NCBI GenBank assembly: GCA_029432775.1
Contig: JAROAZ010000022.1
Location: 1 to 64,000 of the forward strand
Source of the DNA: Pontiellaceae bacterium B12227
GTDB taxonomy: Bacteria > Verrucomicrobiota > Kiritimatiellia > Kiritimatiellales > Pontiellaceae
Direction of reading: 5' to 3'
Length of the DNA stretch: 64,000 nucleotides
The notes under the pieces are model-generated. The model did no database searches, had not been told where the DNA came from, and worked only from the letters and a program-made list of their open reading frames with translations. Numbering within the stretch: position 1 is the first letter of the stretch; each line of letters starts with the position of its first letter. The translations under genes were made by a program, and so were the position numbers. This document shows positions 25,464 through 33,334 of the stretch, one piece after another.

Positions 25464-27644
25464 ATGAGTGAATTTACGCAAACGAGAATCAGCGATGCCG
25501 AAGCATTGGATATGCTTCAGAACATGTCGACCCCGGAGCTAATGGCCCGTGCAGACGCGATCCGTCGAGCCCGGCACGGCAACAAAACCTATTATGTGCA
25601 CAGCCATAACCTGAATCCGACCAATCTTTGCGTGGTGAAGTGCAATCTCTGCTCATTCTGGCGGCCGGAAGGGGCGAAAGACGCTTATATCACTTCTTTG
25701 GACGATGCGCGGGAAAATCTGAAGCGCGCTCAGAACTGGAATCTGACGGATCTGCATATTGTGGGCGGAATGATTCCGGAGCTGGATATTACCTATTATG
25801 AGAAACTTTTTGCGCTTTCCCGCGAAATGCTGCCCGGTGTTTTGCTGCAGGGCATGACGGCGGTGGAGATTCATTGGATTGCGGGCAATGCCGGTATTTC
25901 CATCAAAGAGTGTCTGCAACGCTTGCAGGCTTGTGGATTTGGATCGATTTCCGGCGGCGGCGCGGAAATCTTTCACGGTGAGATTCGCAAAAAAATTGCC
26001 ACGACCAAAATTCTGGCAGAGCACTGGCTGGATGTGCACCGCGAAGCGCACGGGCTGGGCATTCCCACAAATGCCACGATGTTGTTCGGGCATATTGAAG
26101 AGGATTGGCATCTGATCGATCATCTTTCCCGATTACGCGAGCTACAGGATGAAACCGGCGGGTTCCAGGCAGCCATTCCGTTGCCGTTCCAGACCAACGG
26201 CACGGCGCTGGGGCTGAAATACGGTCCGTCCGGCGATCGGCAGATCCGGGTGGCGGCGATAACCCGTATCTATCTGGATAACTTCCCGCACGTCCGCATG
26301 CTGGTGAACTATATGGACCGCAAGCTCCTGGGTGTTCTGACGCACAGCGGCGTGGATGATATCGGCGGAACCAGTCTGGAAGAGCGCATTGCGAAAGAGG
26401 GCGGCGCTCCGCAGAGCCAGAAGTTCTTTACGGCGGAGGAGATGGAAGATTTCCTGGCCAATCTGGGGCATACTCCAGTGCTGACGAACAGTATCTACGA
26501 ACAGGTGGACGGGCAGCCGGATATCACGGCGATACCGGAAACGCCGGTTGTTTCCAGCCGTTGGAAAACGATTCTGGACCGGGTGGAAGCCGGTGAACGG
26601 GTTAATGATGAAGAAGCGGCGATTCTTTATAATGAAGCGCCATTCCAGGAGTTGGGACGCGTTGCCGATGTGTGCCGCCGGCGCGCCGTGCCCGGTGATT
26701 TGGCGACCTATGTTTTTGATAAAAACCTGAATACGACGAATGTCTGTGTCGTGGACTGTAAATTCTGCGCCTTCTACACGAAACAGGAGAGCGATAACGC
26801 CTATGTGAAGAGTCCGGAAGAGATCGTGGCCCAGGTGAAGGCGGCGGCGGATGCCGGCGCCACTCAGATTCTTATTCAGGGCGGCCTGCATCCGGAGCTA
26901 AAGCTGGATTACTACGAGGCCTGTCTGTCCGGTATCCGCGATAATGTGGACATCTGGATCCATTCGCTGTCGCCGACCGAAATCGAGTTTATGGCAAAGA
27001 TGGAGCATATATCCATTAAGGAATGTCTTCAGCGATTGAAGGATGCCGGCCTGCAATCCCTGCCCGGTGGCGGCGCCGAGATTCTGAATGACGAGGTGCG
27101 CAAGCGCATCAGCCCGAAGAAGACGAGGTCGAAAGCCTGGCTGGATCTGATGGAAGATGCGCATTCGATTGGGCTGAAAACCACAGCTACGATGGTTTAC
27201 GGTTTTGGAGAAACCAATGAGCAGCGTATTGAACACCTGATGAAGGTCCGCGATCTGCAGGATCGTACGGATGGTTTTACCGCGTTCATTCCATGGAGCT
27301 TCTCACCGGACATGACCGATCTGGAATGCCCGCGTTTACAGAATGGAGTCGATTATCTCCGCCTGGTTGCCATGGCCCGCATTATTCTGGATAACGTTCC
27401 GCATCTGCAGGCCGGATGGGTTACGGAAGGACCGGACGTTTCTCAACTGGCGCTCCAGTTCGGTGCCGATGATTACGGCGGGGTGCTGATGACCGAAGAG
27501 GTGGTCAGTGCAACGGGTGTGGATTATAACGTGGATGAAGATCTGGTGATTCATCTCATTCGTGAGGCGGGCTGGGTTCCGTCGCAACGGACCACGCAGT
27601 ATGAAACGATTAAAGTGTACGACAAAGAAATTCAGGGAGCGTGA
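25464..27644 (+). CDS. Fused radical SAM enzymes MqnE (N-terminal) and MqnC (C-terminal)
   Basis: 726 residues holding two complete radical SAM barrels. The first (about 1-365) has NLCVVKCNLCSFW (CxxxCxxC), GGGAEIFHGEIRKKI and resembles aminofutalosine synthase MqnE. The second (about 366-726) has NVCVVDCKFCAFY, GGGAEILNDEVRKRISP and TATMVYGFGET and resembles cyclic dehypoxanthine futalosine synthase MqnC. Both act in the futalosine route to menaquinone and are normally separate proteins. The linker near GQPDITAIPETPVV contains a one-mismatch palindrome (26552-26566). Both cluster motifs are intact, so both halves should be active. No mqnA, mqnB or mqnD lies nearby; the deaminase at 14972 could supply the hypoxanthine-forming step. 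Confidence 0.85.
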   Translation: MSEFTQTRISDAEALDMLQNMSTPELMARADAIRRARHGNKTYYVHSHNLNPTNLCVVKCNLCSFWRPEGAKDAYITSLDDARENLKRAQNWNLTDLHIVGGMIPELDITYYEKLFALSREMLPGVLLQGMTAVEIHWIAGNAGISIKECLQRLQACGFGSISGGGAEIFHGEIRKKIATTKILAEHWLDVHREAHGLGIPTNATMLFGHIEEDWHLIDHLSRLRELQDETGGFQAAIPLPFQTNGTALGLKYGPSGDRQIRVAAITRIYLDNFPHVRMLVNYMDRKLLGVLTHSGVDDIGGTSLEERIAKEGGAPQSQKFFTAEEMEDFLANLGHTPVLTNSIYEQVDGQPDITAIPETPVVSSRWKTILDRVEAGERVNDEEAAILYNEAPFQELGRVADVCRRRAVPGDLATYVFDKNLNTTNVCVVDCKFCAFYTKQESDNAYVKSPEEIVAQVKAAADAGATQILIQGGLHPELKLDYYEACLSGIRDNVDIWIHSLSPTEIEFMAKMEHISIKECLQRLKDAGLQSLPGGGAEILNDEVRKRISPKKTRSKAWLDLMEDAHSIGLKTTATMVYGFGETNEQRIEHLMKVRDLQDRTDGFTAFIPWSFSPDMTDLECPRLQNGVDYLRLVAMARIILDNVPHLQAGWVTEGPDVSQLALQFGADDYGGVLMTEEVVSATGVDYNVDEDLVIHLIREAGWVPSQRTTQYETIKVYDKEIQGA

Positions 27645-27717
27645 TGTGTGACGGTTGAGATGTGGTTTCGGGGTGTAGAATCTCTCATGTCTCATGAATC
27701 AAACCTCATGAAAGAAC

Positions 27718-28080
27718 ATGGCAAAAAATGTACTAGGCGGTGAGCTGATTCCCTGCAGTTTGGATCCCGTTACCGGGTTCTTCAGAAATGGAAAGTGCGA
27801 CACGCGTGCAGACGATCAGGGCATGCATACCATTTGTGTGCTTTTGACCGATGAGTTTCTGGCCTTTTCGAAAAAGGTGGGTAACGACCTTTCAACCCCG
27901 ATGCCCGAGTTCGGGTTTGCGGGACTGGAAGCCGGGGACTATTGGTGTCTCTGTCTGTCTCGTTGGATTCAGGCATATGAGGCCGGGATGGCACCTCAGA
28001 TTCGTTTGGAATCAACGCATGCGTCAGTTCTGGAGTTCCTTGAGCAGCGCACTCTGGAAGAATTCGGGATTCCGGTATAG
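27718..28080 (+). CDS. DUF2237 family protein
   Basis: A 120-residue protein with hallmark DUF2237 text: NVLGGELIPCSLDPVTGFFRNGKCDTRADDQGMHTICVLLTDEFL at the N-terminus and GDYWCLCLSRW in the middle. The conserved Cys/His-rich pattern suggests a metal or redox site, but no function is established. It starts at ATG 27718 in a 73-base gap after the MqnE-MqnC fusion; the gap contains CTCATG-rich phrase text. Confidence 0.85.
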   Translation: MAKNVLGGELIPCSLDPVTGFFRNGKCDTRADDQGMHTICVLLTDEFLAFSKKVGNDLSTPMPEFGFAGLEAGDYWCLCLSRWIQAYEAGMAPQIRLESTHASVLEFLEQRTLEEFGIPV

Positions 28081-28114
28081 TAAAATATACTAATTATGGC
28101 TATAAACCACTCAC

Positions 28115-29596
28115 ATGGTTGAGTTCTCCGCAGCATTCATATTCAGTAGCCTAATTCATTTAGCCGCTTTTATTCTTTCGTGTCTGCTCATGTTTGGATT
28201 GTTGAGACCCGGCAGTCAGCTGAAACCTGCGGAACTTTTTTTAAGGATCGCTCTGGTTGTCGGCCTTCTGGATGTCAGCCAGTTGATCTTTCTGTCGACC
28301 CCGATGCCGCTTGGTCTGGTTGTTCTGGTGTTGCTCCTGCTATCCTTCGCGCTGGTTTTTGTATGGCTGAAACCGCCGGTTTCATTAAGCATCATACTTT
28401 CAGTGATTCTTGTTTTTCTTCTTCTATTCCTGGAACAGACCGCAATTCGGATTTCAACGGCACTCGTTTCGGATGGGGCCGTATCGTTGGAGGAGGTGCC
28501 TGCGAAAAATGCGCCGAAACAATCTGTTTCTGCAGGGCTGCTATCTAATGTGCTTCCGGTAAAGGTTGTTGAGCAGCCTGTCATTCAGCAAGCGGATATT
28601 CACCCGAGCGAAGAGCTTGTTGATTTTTACGATGCATATATGGAGCGTCGGCACTGGATGCAAGGGCTGTCGCCGTCCGACCGCCAACGCCATTGCGAAG
28701 AAACTGCGGCATTCCTTATTGAAGAGGGATTGGCAGTTGAAGAATATTCCGTTGCGGGCATACAGTCCGTGGATGAGCTTAATCTCATTGAGCTGGTTGC
28801 ATTTTTTAATGTGCTGCTGAGTGATCAGAACCAAGAGGCATCACTCGATTTAACGCTCGATCAGCTCGTCGGAATTGCGCTGACAGACCATGATATTGAG
28901 ATGCTGTCTGTTTTTGTTGGCCTATGTATACGCCGGGACATTGACCGGGCTATGGCCATTGCCATGGAAGAAGTCCGGGCATTGCAGGGCGAGAGCGAAT
29001 TTGCGGCAACCGTCCTGCTGGCAATGATTCAGGCCGGTACGGGGCGCCCAATTGATCTGCTTCTGGCGGAACAGCCAAGGTCCGGGCCAATGACCAGAAC
29101 CAGAATCAACCAGCTGGCTTCCAATCATTGGAACCGGGTGGGTGCGACGCTGAAGTTATCTGAAAACGTTGTGGATGTTGCACCTGAAAATGGGCCGGCC
29201 ACGAAGCCGGAAGAGGTGCCGGTTGTGGTGAAAAACGCGCAACCGGCTCCGGTGTTGGAAATTAAGCCGGTTCCTATGCCGGTTTCCCCGTCGGTTCAAC
29301 TTCCGGAAGAGGAACCGGAGCCGTTTCTTAAAATTACAACAAATCTGGGTGTGGTTTATGTGCCCGATGATGAAGAGCTGATGCCGCAGTGGGTTACGGC
29401 AGCAAACAGTCTTCAGATACGCGGTTATGTTGCACTGGGCGATGAAATTGTAATTCTACGCATGGATGGCGGTATGCTGCGTAAGGATCAGGACTGGGTT
29501 CATGAAATGAAAGGCTATCACTATCATTTCAAACTGGAAGATATTCAGCGCGATATGGTGACCATCCGCGCGGGAAAACGGGAGTTAATCAGATAA
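28115..29596 (+). CDS. Membrane-anchored protein of unknown function
   Basis: 493 residues, not recognised. The N-terminal quarter has four or five hydrophobic segments (FIFSSLIHLAAFILSCLLM, LVLLLLSFALVFVWL, SLSIILSVILVFLLLF). A predicted helical soluble domain follows (about 160-330), then a Pro/Val-rich linker (about 345-395) and a short C-terminal beta-type domain (LKITTNLGVVYVPDDEELMPQW...). The layout suggests a periplasmic or cytosolic domain tethered by the membrane region. It overlaps the convergent CobW gene by eight bases at the stop codons. A perfect palindrome copy lies in the coding sequence (29119-29133). Confidence 0.7.
   Translation: MVEFSAAFIFSSLIHLAAFILSCLLMFGLLRPGSQLKPAELFLRIALVVGLLDVSQLIFLSTPMPLGLVVLVLLLLSFALVFVWLKPPVSLSIILSVILVFLLLFLEQTAIRISTALVSDGAVSLEEVPAKNAPKQSVSAGLLSNVLPVKVVEQPVIQQADIHPSEELVDFYDAYMERRHWMQGLSPSDRQRHCEETAAFLIEEGLAVEEYSVAGIQSVDELNLIELVAFFNVLLSDQNQEASLDLTLDQLVGIALTDHDIEMLSVFVGLCIRRDIDRAMAIAMEEVRALQGESEFAATVLLAMIQAGTGRPIDLLLAEQPRSGPMTRTRINQLASNHWNRVGATLKLSENVVDVAPENGPATKPEEVPVVVKNAQPAPVLEIKPVPMPVSPSVQLPEEEPEPFLKITTNLGVVYVPDDEELMPQWVTAANSLQIRGYVALGDEIVILRMDGGMLRKDQDWVHEMKGYHYHFKLEDIQRDMVTIRAGKRELIR
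29119..29133. repeat. Dispersed palindrome, perfect copy
   Basis: Spacer TCA. In coding sequence in a second phase, read as SNHWN. Confidence 0.95.
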
Positions 29597-30476
29597 TCTG
29601 TTTGACCAGTTGTTCAATCCGCCCGGTATCTTCTCCTTTGCAGATCCAGGCCAGCCCATAGTGGTTGCGCGCTTTGCATGGGGTCAGTGTAAAACCTGCC
29701 GCCGAATAGTCGAAATAGGCCGGGCCTTCCTTCGTTTGGATATAGCCCTTTACGCGGTAGACAGAATCCTCGTCGGCTTTGATGATTGATACAAAATTTT
29801 CCGGATCCACCGCTGCAGGAAGCTGCAGTGCAAAGGCCGAATAGCGCGGGTCACGGCATTTGGCATACTCGCCGTGCAGGCTATCGTGAGAACCGCTGTT
29901 TCCAAAGATTGGAAACGCGGCTTCGCCTTTAACGCATCGTTTCAACTGTGCTTCGGCTTTAATGTTGCGAACCGCCAGCTCGGTTTCCATCAGTTGATCT
30001 TCGCTGAAAAGGTCGGATTTATTCAGCAGCACCAGATCCGCCGCTTCAACCTGGTGAATAATATTGGGCAGAGTATGGATCAGTCTAAGAAAACTGCGAG
30101 GTTCTACGATGCTTACGATGTTGTTCAATTCAAAATGAGCGCCGAGTCCGGTTTCTTTCAGCATATCGGCAATCACGCGCGGGTCGGCCATTCCGCTGGC
30201 TTCAATCACCACACCTTCGGCATCGGGATGCTGCTCGTGGATCTTCGTCATCTGCCCGATAAATTCGGTAACCAGGCACTTACAGAAAATACTGCCGCCC
30301 GGAATGGAAATCACGTCCGGATTCTCCTCAGATACAATGGCACCATCCACGTCCAGTGCAGAAAATTCATTGACCAGATAAATCCATTTCCGGTTGCGGT
30401 TCTGCTCCACGATGCGTTTCAGCAACGTGGTCTTTCCCGTTCCAAGAAATCCGGTAATTAAACAAATGGGGATCAT
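29589..30476 (-). CDS. CobW/COG0523-family GTPase (metal or cofactor chaperone)
   Basis: A 295-residue G3E GTPase. Walker A GFLGTGKTTL (about 8-17), switch NEFSALDVDG, Walker B VVIEASGMADP, LNKSDL (NKxD), and a C-terminal CobW_C-like beta domain. Many COG0523 proteins carry a CxCC metal motif after GGSI; here it reads GGSIFCKC. It likely inserts metal or a cobalt cofactor into a partner. It is encoded directly downstream of the UroD-type methyltransferase, so service to the corrinoid system (zinc for the methyltransferase, or cobalt) is a reasonable inference. AAGGAAC seven bases upstream supports ATG 30476. Confidence 0.85.
   Translation of the reverse strand: MIPICLITGFLGTGKTTLLKRIVEQNRNRKWIYLVNEFSALDVDGAIVSEENPDVISIPGGSIFCKCLVTEFIGQMTKIHEQHPDAEGVVIEASGMADPRVIADMLKETGLGAHFELNNIVSIVEPRSFLRLIHTLPNIIHQVEAADLVLLNKSDLFSEDQLMETELAVRNIKAEAQLKRCVKGEAAFPIFGNSGSHDSLHGEYAKCRDPRYSAFALQLPAAVDPENFVSIIKADEDSVYRVKGYIQTKEGPAYFDYSAAGFTLTPCKARNHYGLAWICKGEDTGRIEQLVKQII
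29900..29914. repeat. Dispersed palindrome, perfect copy
   Basis: Spacer AGA. Inside the CobW gene, read on the minus strand as PIFGN, a third reading phase. Confidence 0.95.
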
Positions 30477-30493
30477 GACAGTTCCTTTTTTGG

Positions 30494-30562
30494 TCAAAAG
30501 GTCAGAAAGTCGAAGGTCGAAAGCCAGCTGACCTTGGACTTTCGACCTTCAGACCTTTGACT
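30494..30562. repeat. GTCGAAGGTCGAAAG inverted phrase repeat, copy 1
   Basis: Left arm 30494-30522 (TCAAAAGGTCAGAAAGTCGA...) pairs with right arm 30539-30562 (CTTTCGACCTTCAGACCTTTGACT). It fills the gap between the CobW start and the UroD-methyltransferase stop and touches that stop codon. A related element is at 41799-41888. Confidence 0.75.
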
Positions 30563-31937
30563 AATTGTCTACCGACATTTTTTCCATGGCGGCCTCTTCG
30601 ATTGCCTTCACCAGGGTGGTGATATCCGGAATAATCGAAGCAAATTTCGGTTCACCGTTAATGCAGATGGTCGGGAGGTTTTTAACGCCGAGCTTAACCA
30701 TCATGCCGATGCCTTCGCGCACCTTGATTTTGTGTTCGTTAATCCACACTTTTACCATAGCCTTGTCTGCGGCTTTTTCAACGGCTTCCATCATATATTG
30801 GCACGGGGCGCAGGAGGTGGAATCGAGCGTGATGACATCCACCACCACGGCCCGTGCGCCCAGGTAGTCGGGCAGCTCAACATCGTCGAACGAATCCGCG
30901 TCTTTGGCCTGAAGCATTTGAGCGGCTTCCCGGGCATACTCATCGTGAACCATTGCCGAAACAGCCTGCAGGTTTTTGACCGGCACGGAATAGGGGAGAT
31001 CGCAACCGGGAGCCAGAATGAATCCCTTGCTGCCGCTCTTCTTCAGGATATCGAGCGTTTCCATCTTTGCGTCGTCTTCATCGCCCAGCAGCAGCACGGC
31101 GGTCAGTTTAATGTTGCCTCCGAACGACTTGTTCTGTGCTTCGCAAAGCTGGCGCAGATGCTCCATATCGATCTGTTCGTCCACGGAGATGTTGTCCGCT
31201 GAGGTCTGTGTCATCACTTCAAGATTGCGGGTCACATCGCCGCACACGAAGATGGAGGAGATGCCGCCCTTTTCACGGATGTGATCGAAGACCGCATTCA
31301 TGGCCGGCGTTACAAACTGTTCAAAGTGGTCCGGAGAAATCTGGCTTGTCATCGGGTCAACCACGCCGATCACGTCGGCTCCATGCTCAAGATAGATTTC
31401 GGCTGATTTTTTGCAGATCTCTGCGCAGTAGGTAATCACCTTGATGACTTCATCCTCTTCATCATACATGTCGAGGAAGATATCGTTACCCAGCAGGTGA
31501 AGGGCAAGGGTAAAAGGGCCGCAGATCAGGCCGTAAAGCGCGGTGTCGTCGCCGATATCTTTCTTAAGCGTATCCAGTGCGGCGGTTACAATAGGAAAGC
31601 GGCCTTTGGAGGCATCGAGTTCCGGCAGGTCTTCAATCGTCTTGCCCTGGGCGAGCGGATGGCTGGTTACGGCCGGGGGAACTTCATCGGCCCAGTGCAG
31701 GTCGCACCCCAGGATTTCCGCCTCGATCTGAAGATCGAACATGATAGGAAGTCCATCCGGATTGTATAGTGATTTTGCTTCCTTCAGCCCTTCCACAATC
31801 AGCTCGGCGGACTGGAGATATTGCGTGGCGGTCTTATTGATCAGGAATCCGCCATGGCATCCAACGAAGGGGAGCCACGCCGGGCGTGGCGTTTCCTTGC
31901 CTGCAATAGCATCCAAAAGTATCTGTTTTCCGGTCAT
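30561..31937 (-). CDS. UroD-family methyltransferase fused to a thioredoxin-like domain
   Basis: 458 residues. Residues 1 to about 350 form a uroporphyrinogen-decarboxylase-fold methyltransferase like MtaA, MtbA and CmuA, which move methyl groups to or from corrinoid proteins. Visible motifs are ASADNISVDE-type TSADNISVDEQID, GLICGPFTLALHLLG, and the zinc region. The usual HxC reads FVC (FVCGDV), while the second Cys (LAPGCDLP) is kept. From about residue 365 a thioredoxin-like domain carries CAPC at 376-379 and NLPTICINGEP, a cis-Pro loop. It is upstream of CobW and belongs by function to the corrinoid cluster at 39-50 kb. Substrate unknown. True haem-pathway UroD is unlikely, given the added domain and context. 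Confidence 0.82.
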   Translation of the reverse strand: MTGKQILLDAIAGKETPRPAWLPFVGCHGGFLINKTATQYLQSAELIVEGLKEAKSLYNPDGLPIMFDLQIEAEILGCDLHWADEVPPAVTSHPLAQGKTIEDLPELDASKGRFPIVTAALDTLKKDIGDDTALYGLICGPFTLALHLLGNDIFLDMYDEEDEVIKVITYCAEICKKSAEIYLEHGADVIGVVDPMTSQISPDHFEQFVTPAMNAVFDHIREKGGISSIFVCGDVTRNLEVMTQTSADNISVDEQIDMEHLRQLCEAQNKSFGGNIKLTAVLLLGDEDDAKMETLDILKKSGSKGFILAPGCDLPYSVPVKNLQAVSAMVHDEYAREAAQMLQAKDADSFDDVELPDYLGARAVVVDVITLDSTSCAPCQYMMEAVEKAADKAMVKVWINEHKIKVREGIGMMVKLGVKNLPTICINGEPKFASIIPDITTLVKAIEEAAMEKMSVDN

Positions 31938-32097
31938 GTTCTGCTCCTTGGTTAAAATGGTCAGAACATCATAGGCAGATTCATAAATCGGTATAGGTCG
32001 TTACGGATATGAAATGAGACAATATTGCTGAAGAGCTGGCTTTTGGCGAGGTTTGTTACTTCATGCGAGTATAATAAAAATAAGATTACGGTTAAAG

Positions 32098-32742
32098 ATG
32101 TCGTATGATTTAATAACTGACATGAAATTGAATGAATCAAGTGAGGGGTTAACTGCTTATTGCACTCGAGCAAGCCTGTTGCTCCGGTTGAAAGAGAGTG
32201 GCGATGATGAAACATGGCGGGAATTCTATGGCATCTATGGCCGGATGATTTTCGGCTATGCGCTTCGTCATGGACTGAGCCATGCCGAGGCAGAGGATGT
32301 GGTGCAGAATGTCTGCGTGAAACTGTTCCGGCACATCTTTTCTTTCAACTATTCATCGGAGCTGGGGATGTTTCGGGGATGGCTCAAAACGGTAACCAAC
32401 AATGCGGTATTCGATTATCTCCGCCGCCGGCAGCGGCGGGCAGGACTGTTCGAGGGATATCGGGACCACGCTGAGGTTATGGCAGAGGAAAAGCATGCGG
32501 TCGATGAATCGGTCTGGCAGGCGGAGTGGCAAAAATCAGTTTTTGATACAGCCCTCCAAAGAGTCTATGGACGGATCAGCGAATCCAGCCGAAAGGCCTT
32601 CCATCTCTTTGCTGTAGAAAACATGCCGGCCGGCGAAGTGGCGGCCCGGCTTGGCATCGAACCGAATGCGGTTTATGCCTGCAAGCACCGAATTCTAAAG
32701 CAGGTGCGTGCAGAGGTTGAGCTGCTCAAGGATGAAATCTAG
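32098..32742 (+). CDS. ECF-type sigma factor
   Basis: About 214 residues. Region 2 is visible as WREFYGIYGRMIFGYALRHGLSHAEAEDVVQNVCVKLFRHI and FRGWLKTVTNNAVFDYLRRR. Region 4 is a HTH, AGEVAARLGIEPNAVYACKHRILKQV. It directs RNA polymerase to a target regulon, probably under control of the downstream FHA/kinase pair. Start is uncertain: MSYDLI (32098), MKLNES (32122) or further upstream (32053); none has a strong ribosome site. This ECF-plus-Ser/Thr-kinase association is typical of the PVC group. It is transcribed divergently from the UroD methyltransferase. Confidence 0.88.
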   Translation: MSYDLITDMKLNESSEGLTAYCTRASLLLRLKESGDDETWREFYGIYGRMIFGYALRHGLSHAEAEDVVQNVCVKLFRHIFSFNYSSELGMFRGWLKTVTNNAVFDYLRRRQRRAGLFEGYRDHAEVMAEEKHAVDESVWQAEWQKSVFDTALQRVYGRISESSRKAFHLFAVENMPAGEVAARLGIEPNAVYACKHRILKQVRAEVELLKDEI

Positions 32743-32881
32743 CAAGGAATGCAAGGTTGAATCATTTTGCGGCGGCAACGAGGCGGCCATACGTACGGTG
32801 AGGCCATTTTGTGGAGAGTGGAAATGGAGGCCGGCTGCATGGTGGGAATTGGTATAGACGGGATAACTGGATGACAGGTTT

Positions 32882-33334
32882 ATGAAAGCTGAAGAAGATC
32901 CTATACTGGATGGTTTGTCGGATAACCATCTCATGACGGCAATCCAGACCGGAATGGACGATGCCCAGGCATTTTCCGCTACGTCCGAATGGGGGTTTGA
33001 CCGGTTGAGGGCTTCGGTGGATTCGCGGGGCGATACGTTCGATCGTACCGGGGCGATCACGCTCGAAAAAGAGGGGGTGGAGATCATGCGAATTCCTTTT
33101 TCCAATTTACCTGCCACCATCGGTAGTGGTGTTGCGGCGGACTATCGTATGGAATATCCGGGAATATCCCGGCTTCACTGTCTCTTGGAACCGATTGGTT
33201 GTCTGGTTCGCATACGCGACAAGGGAGCCACAAATGGTGTGTTCCTGAATAAAAAAAGGGTGGAGTTCGAAGAGTTGTGCGACGGGGACGAACTGCAGCT
33301 GGGGACTGTGAACGTGCGGGTAAGGATTGTATGA
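32882..33334 (+). CDS. FHA-domain protein
   Basis: A 150-residue protein. After about 70 variable residues comes an FHA domain: RIPFSNLPATIGSG, YPGISRLHCLL (the phosphothreonine-binding SRxH motif is GISRLHC) and KGATNGVFLNKKRV. It should read a phosphothreonine made by the kinase encoded immediately downstream. Its TGA stop overlaps the kinase ATG (ATGA), so the two are translationally coupled. It may be the adapter linking kinase output to the sigma factor. Confidence 0.88.
   Translation: MKAEEDPILDGLSDNHLMTAIQTGMDDAQAFSATSEWGFDRLRASVDSRGDTFDRTGAITLEKEGVEIMRIPFSNLPATIGSGVAADYRMEYPGISRLHCLLEPIGCLVRIRDKGATNGVFLNKKRVEFEELCDGDELQLGTVNVRVRIV

Noticed and set aside
30561..31937. Haem-pathway uroporphyrinogen decarboxylase (hemE)
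   Set aside because: Thioredoxin-like extension, the zinc-type Cys region and the corrinoid gene context fit the methyltransferase branch of the fold.
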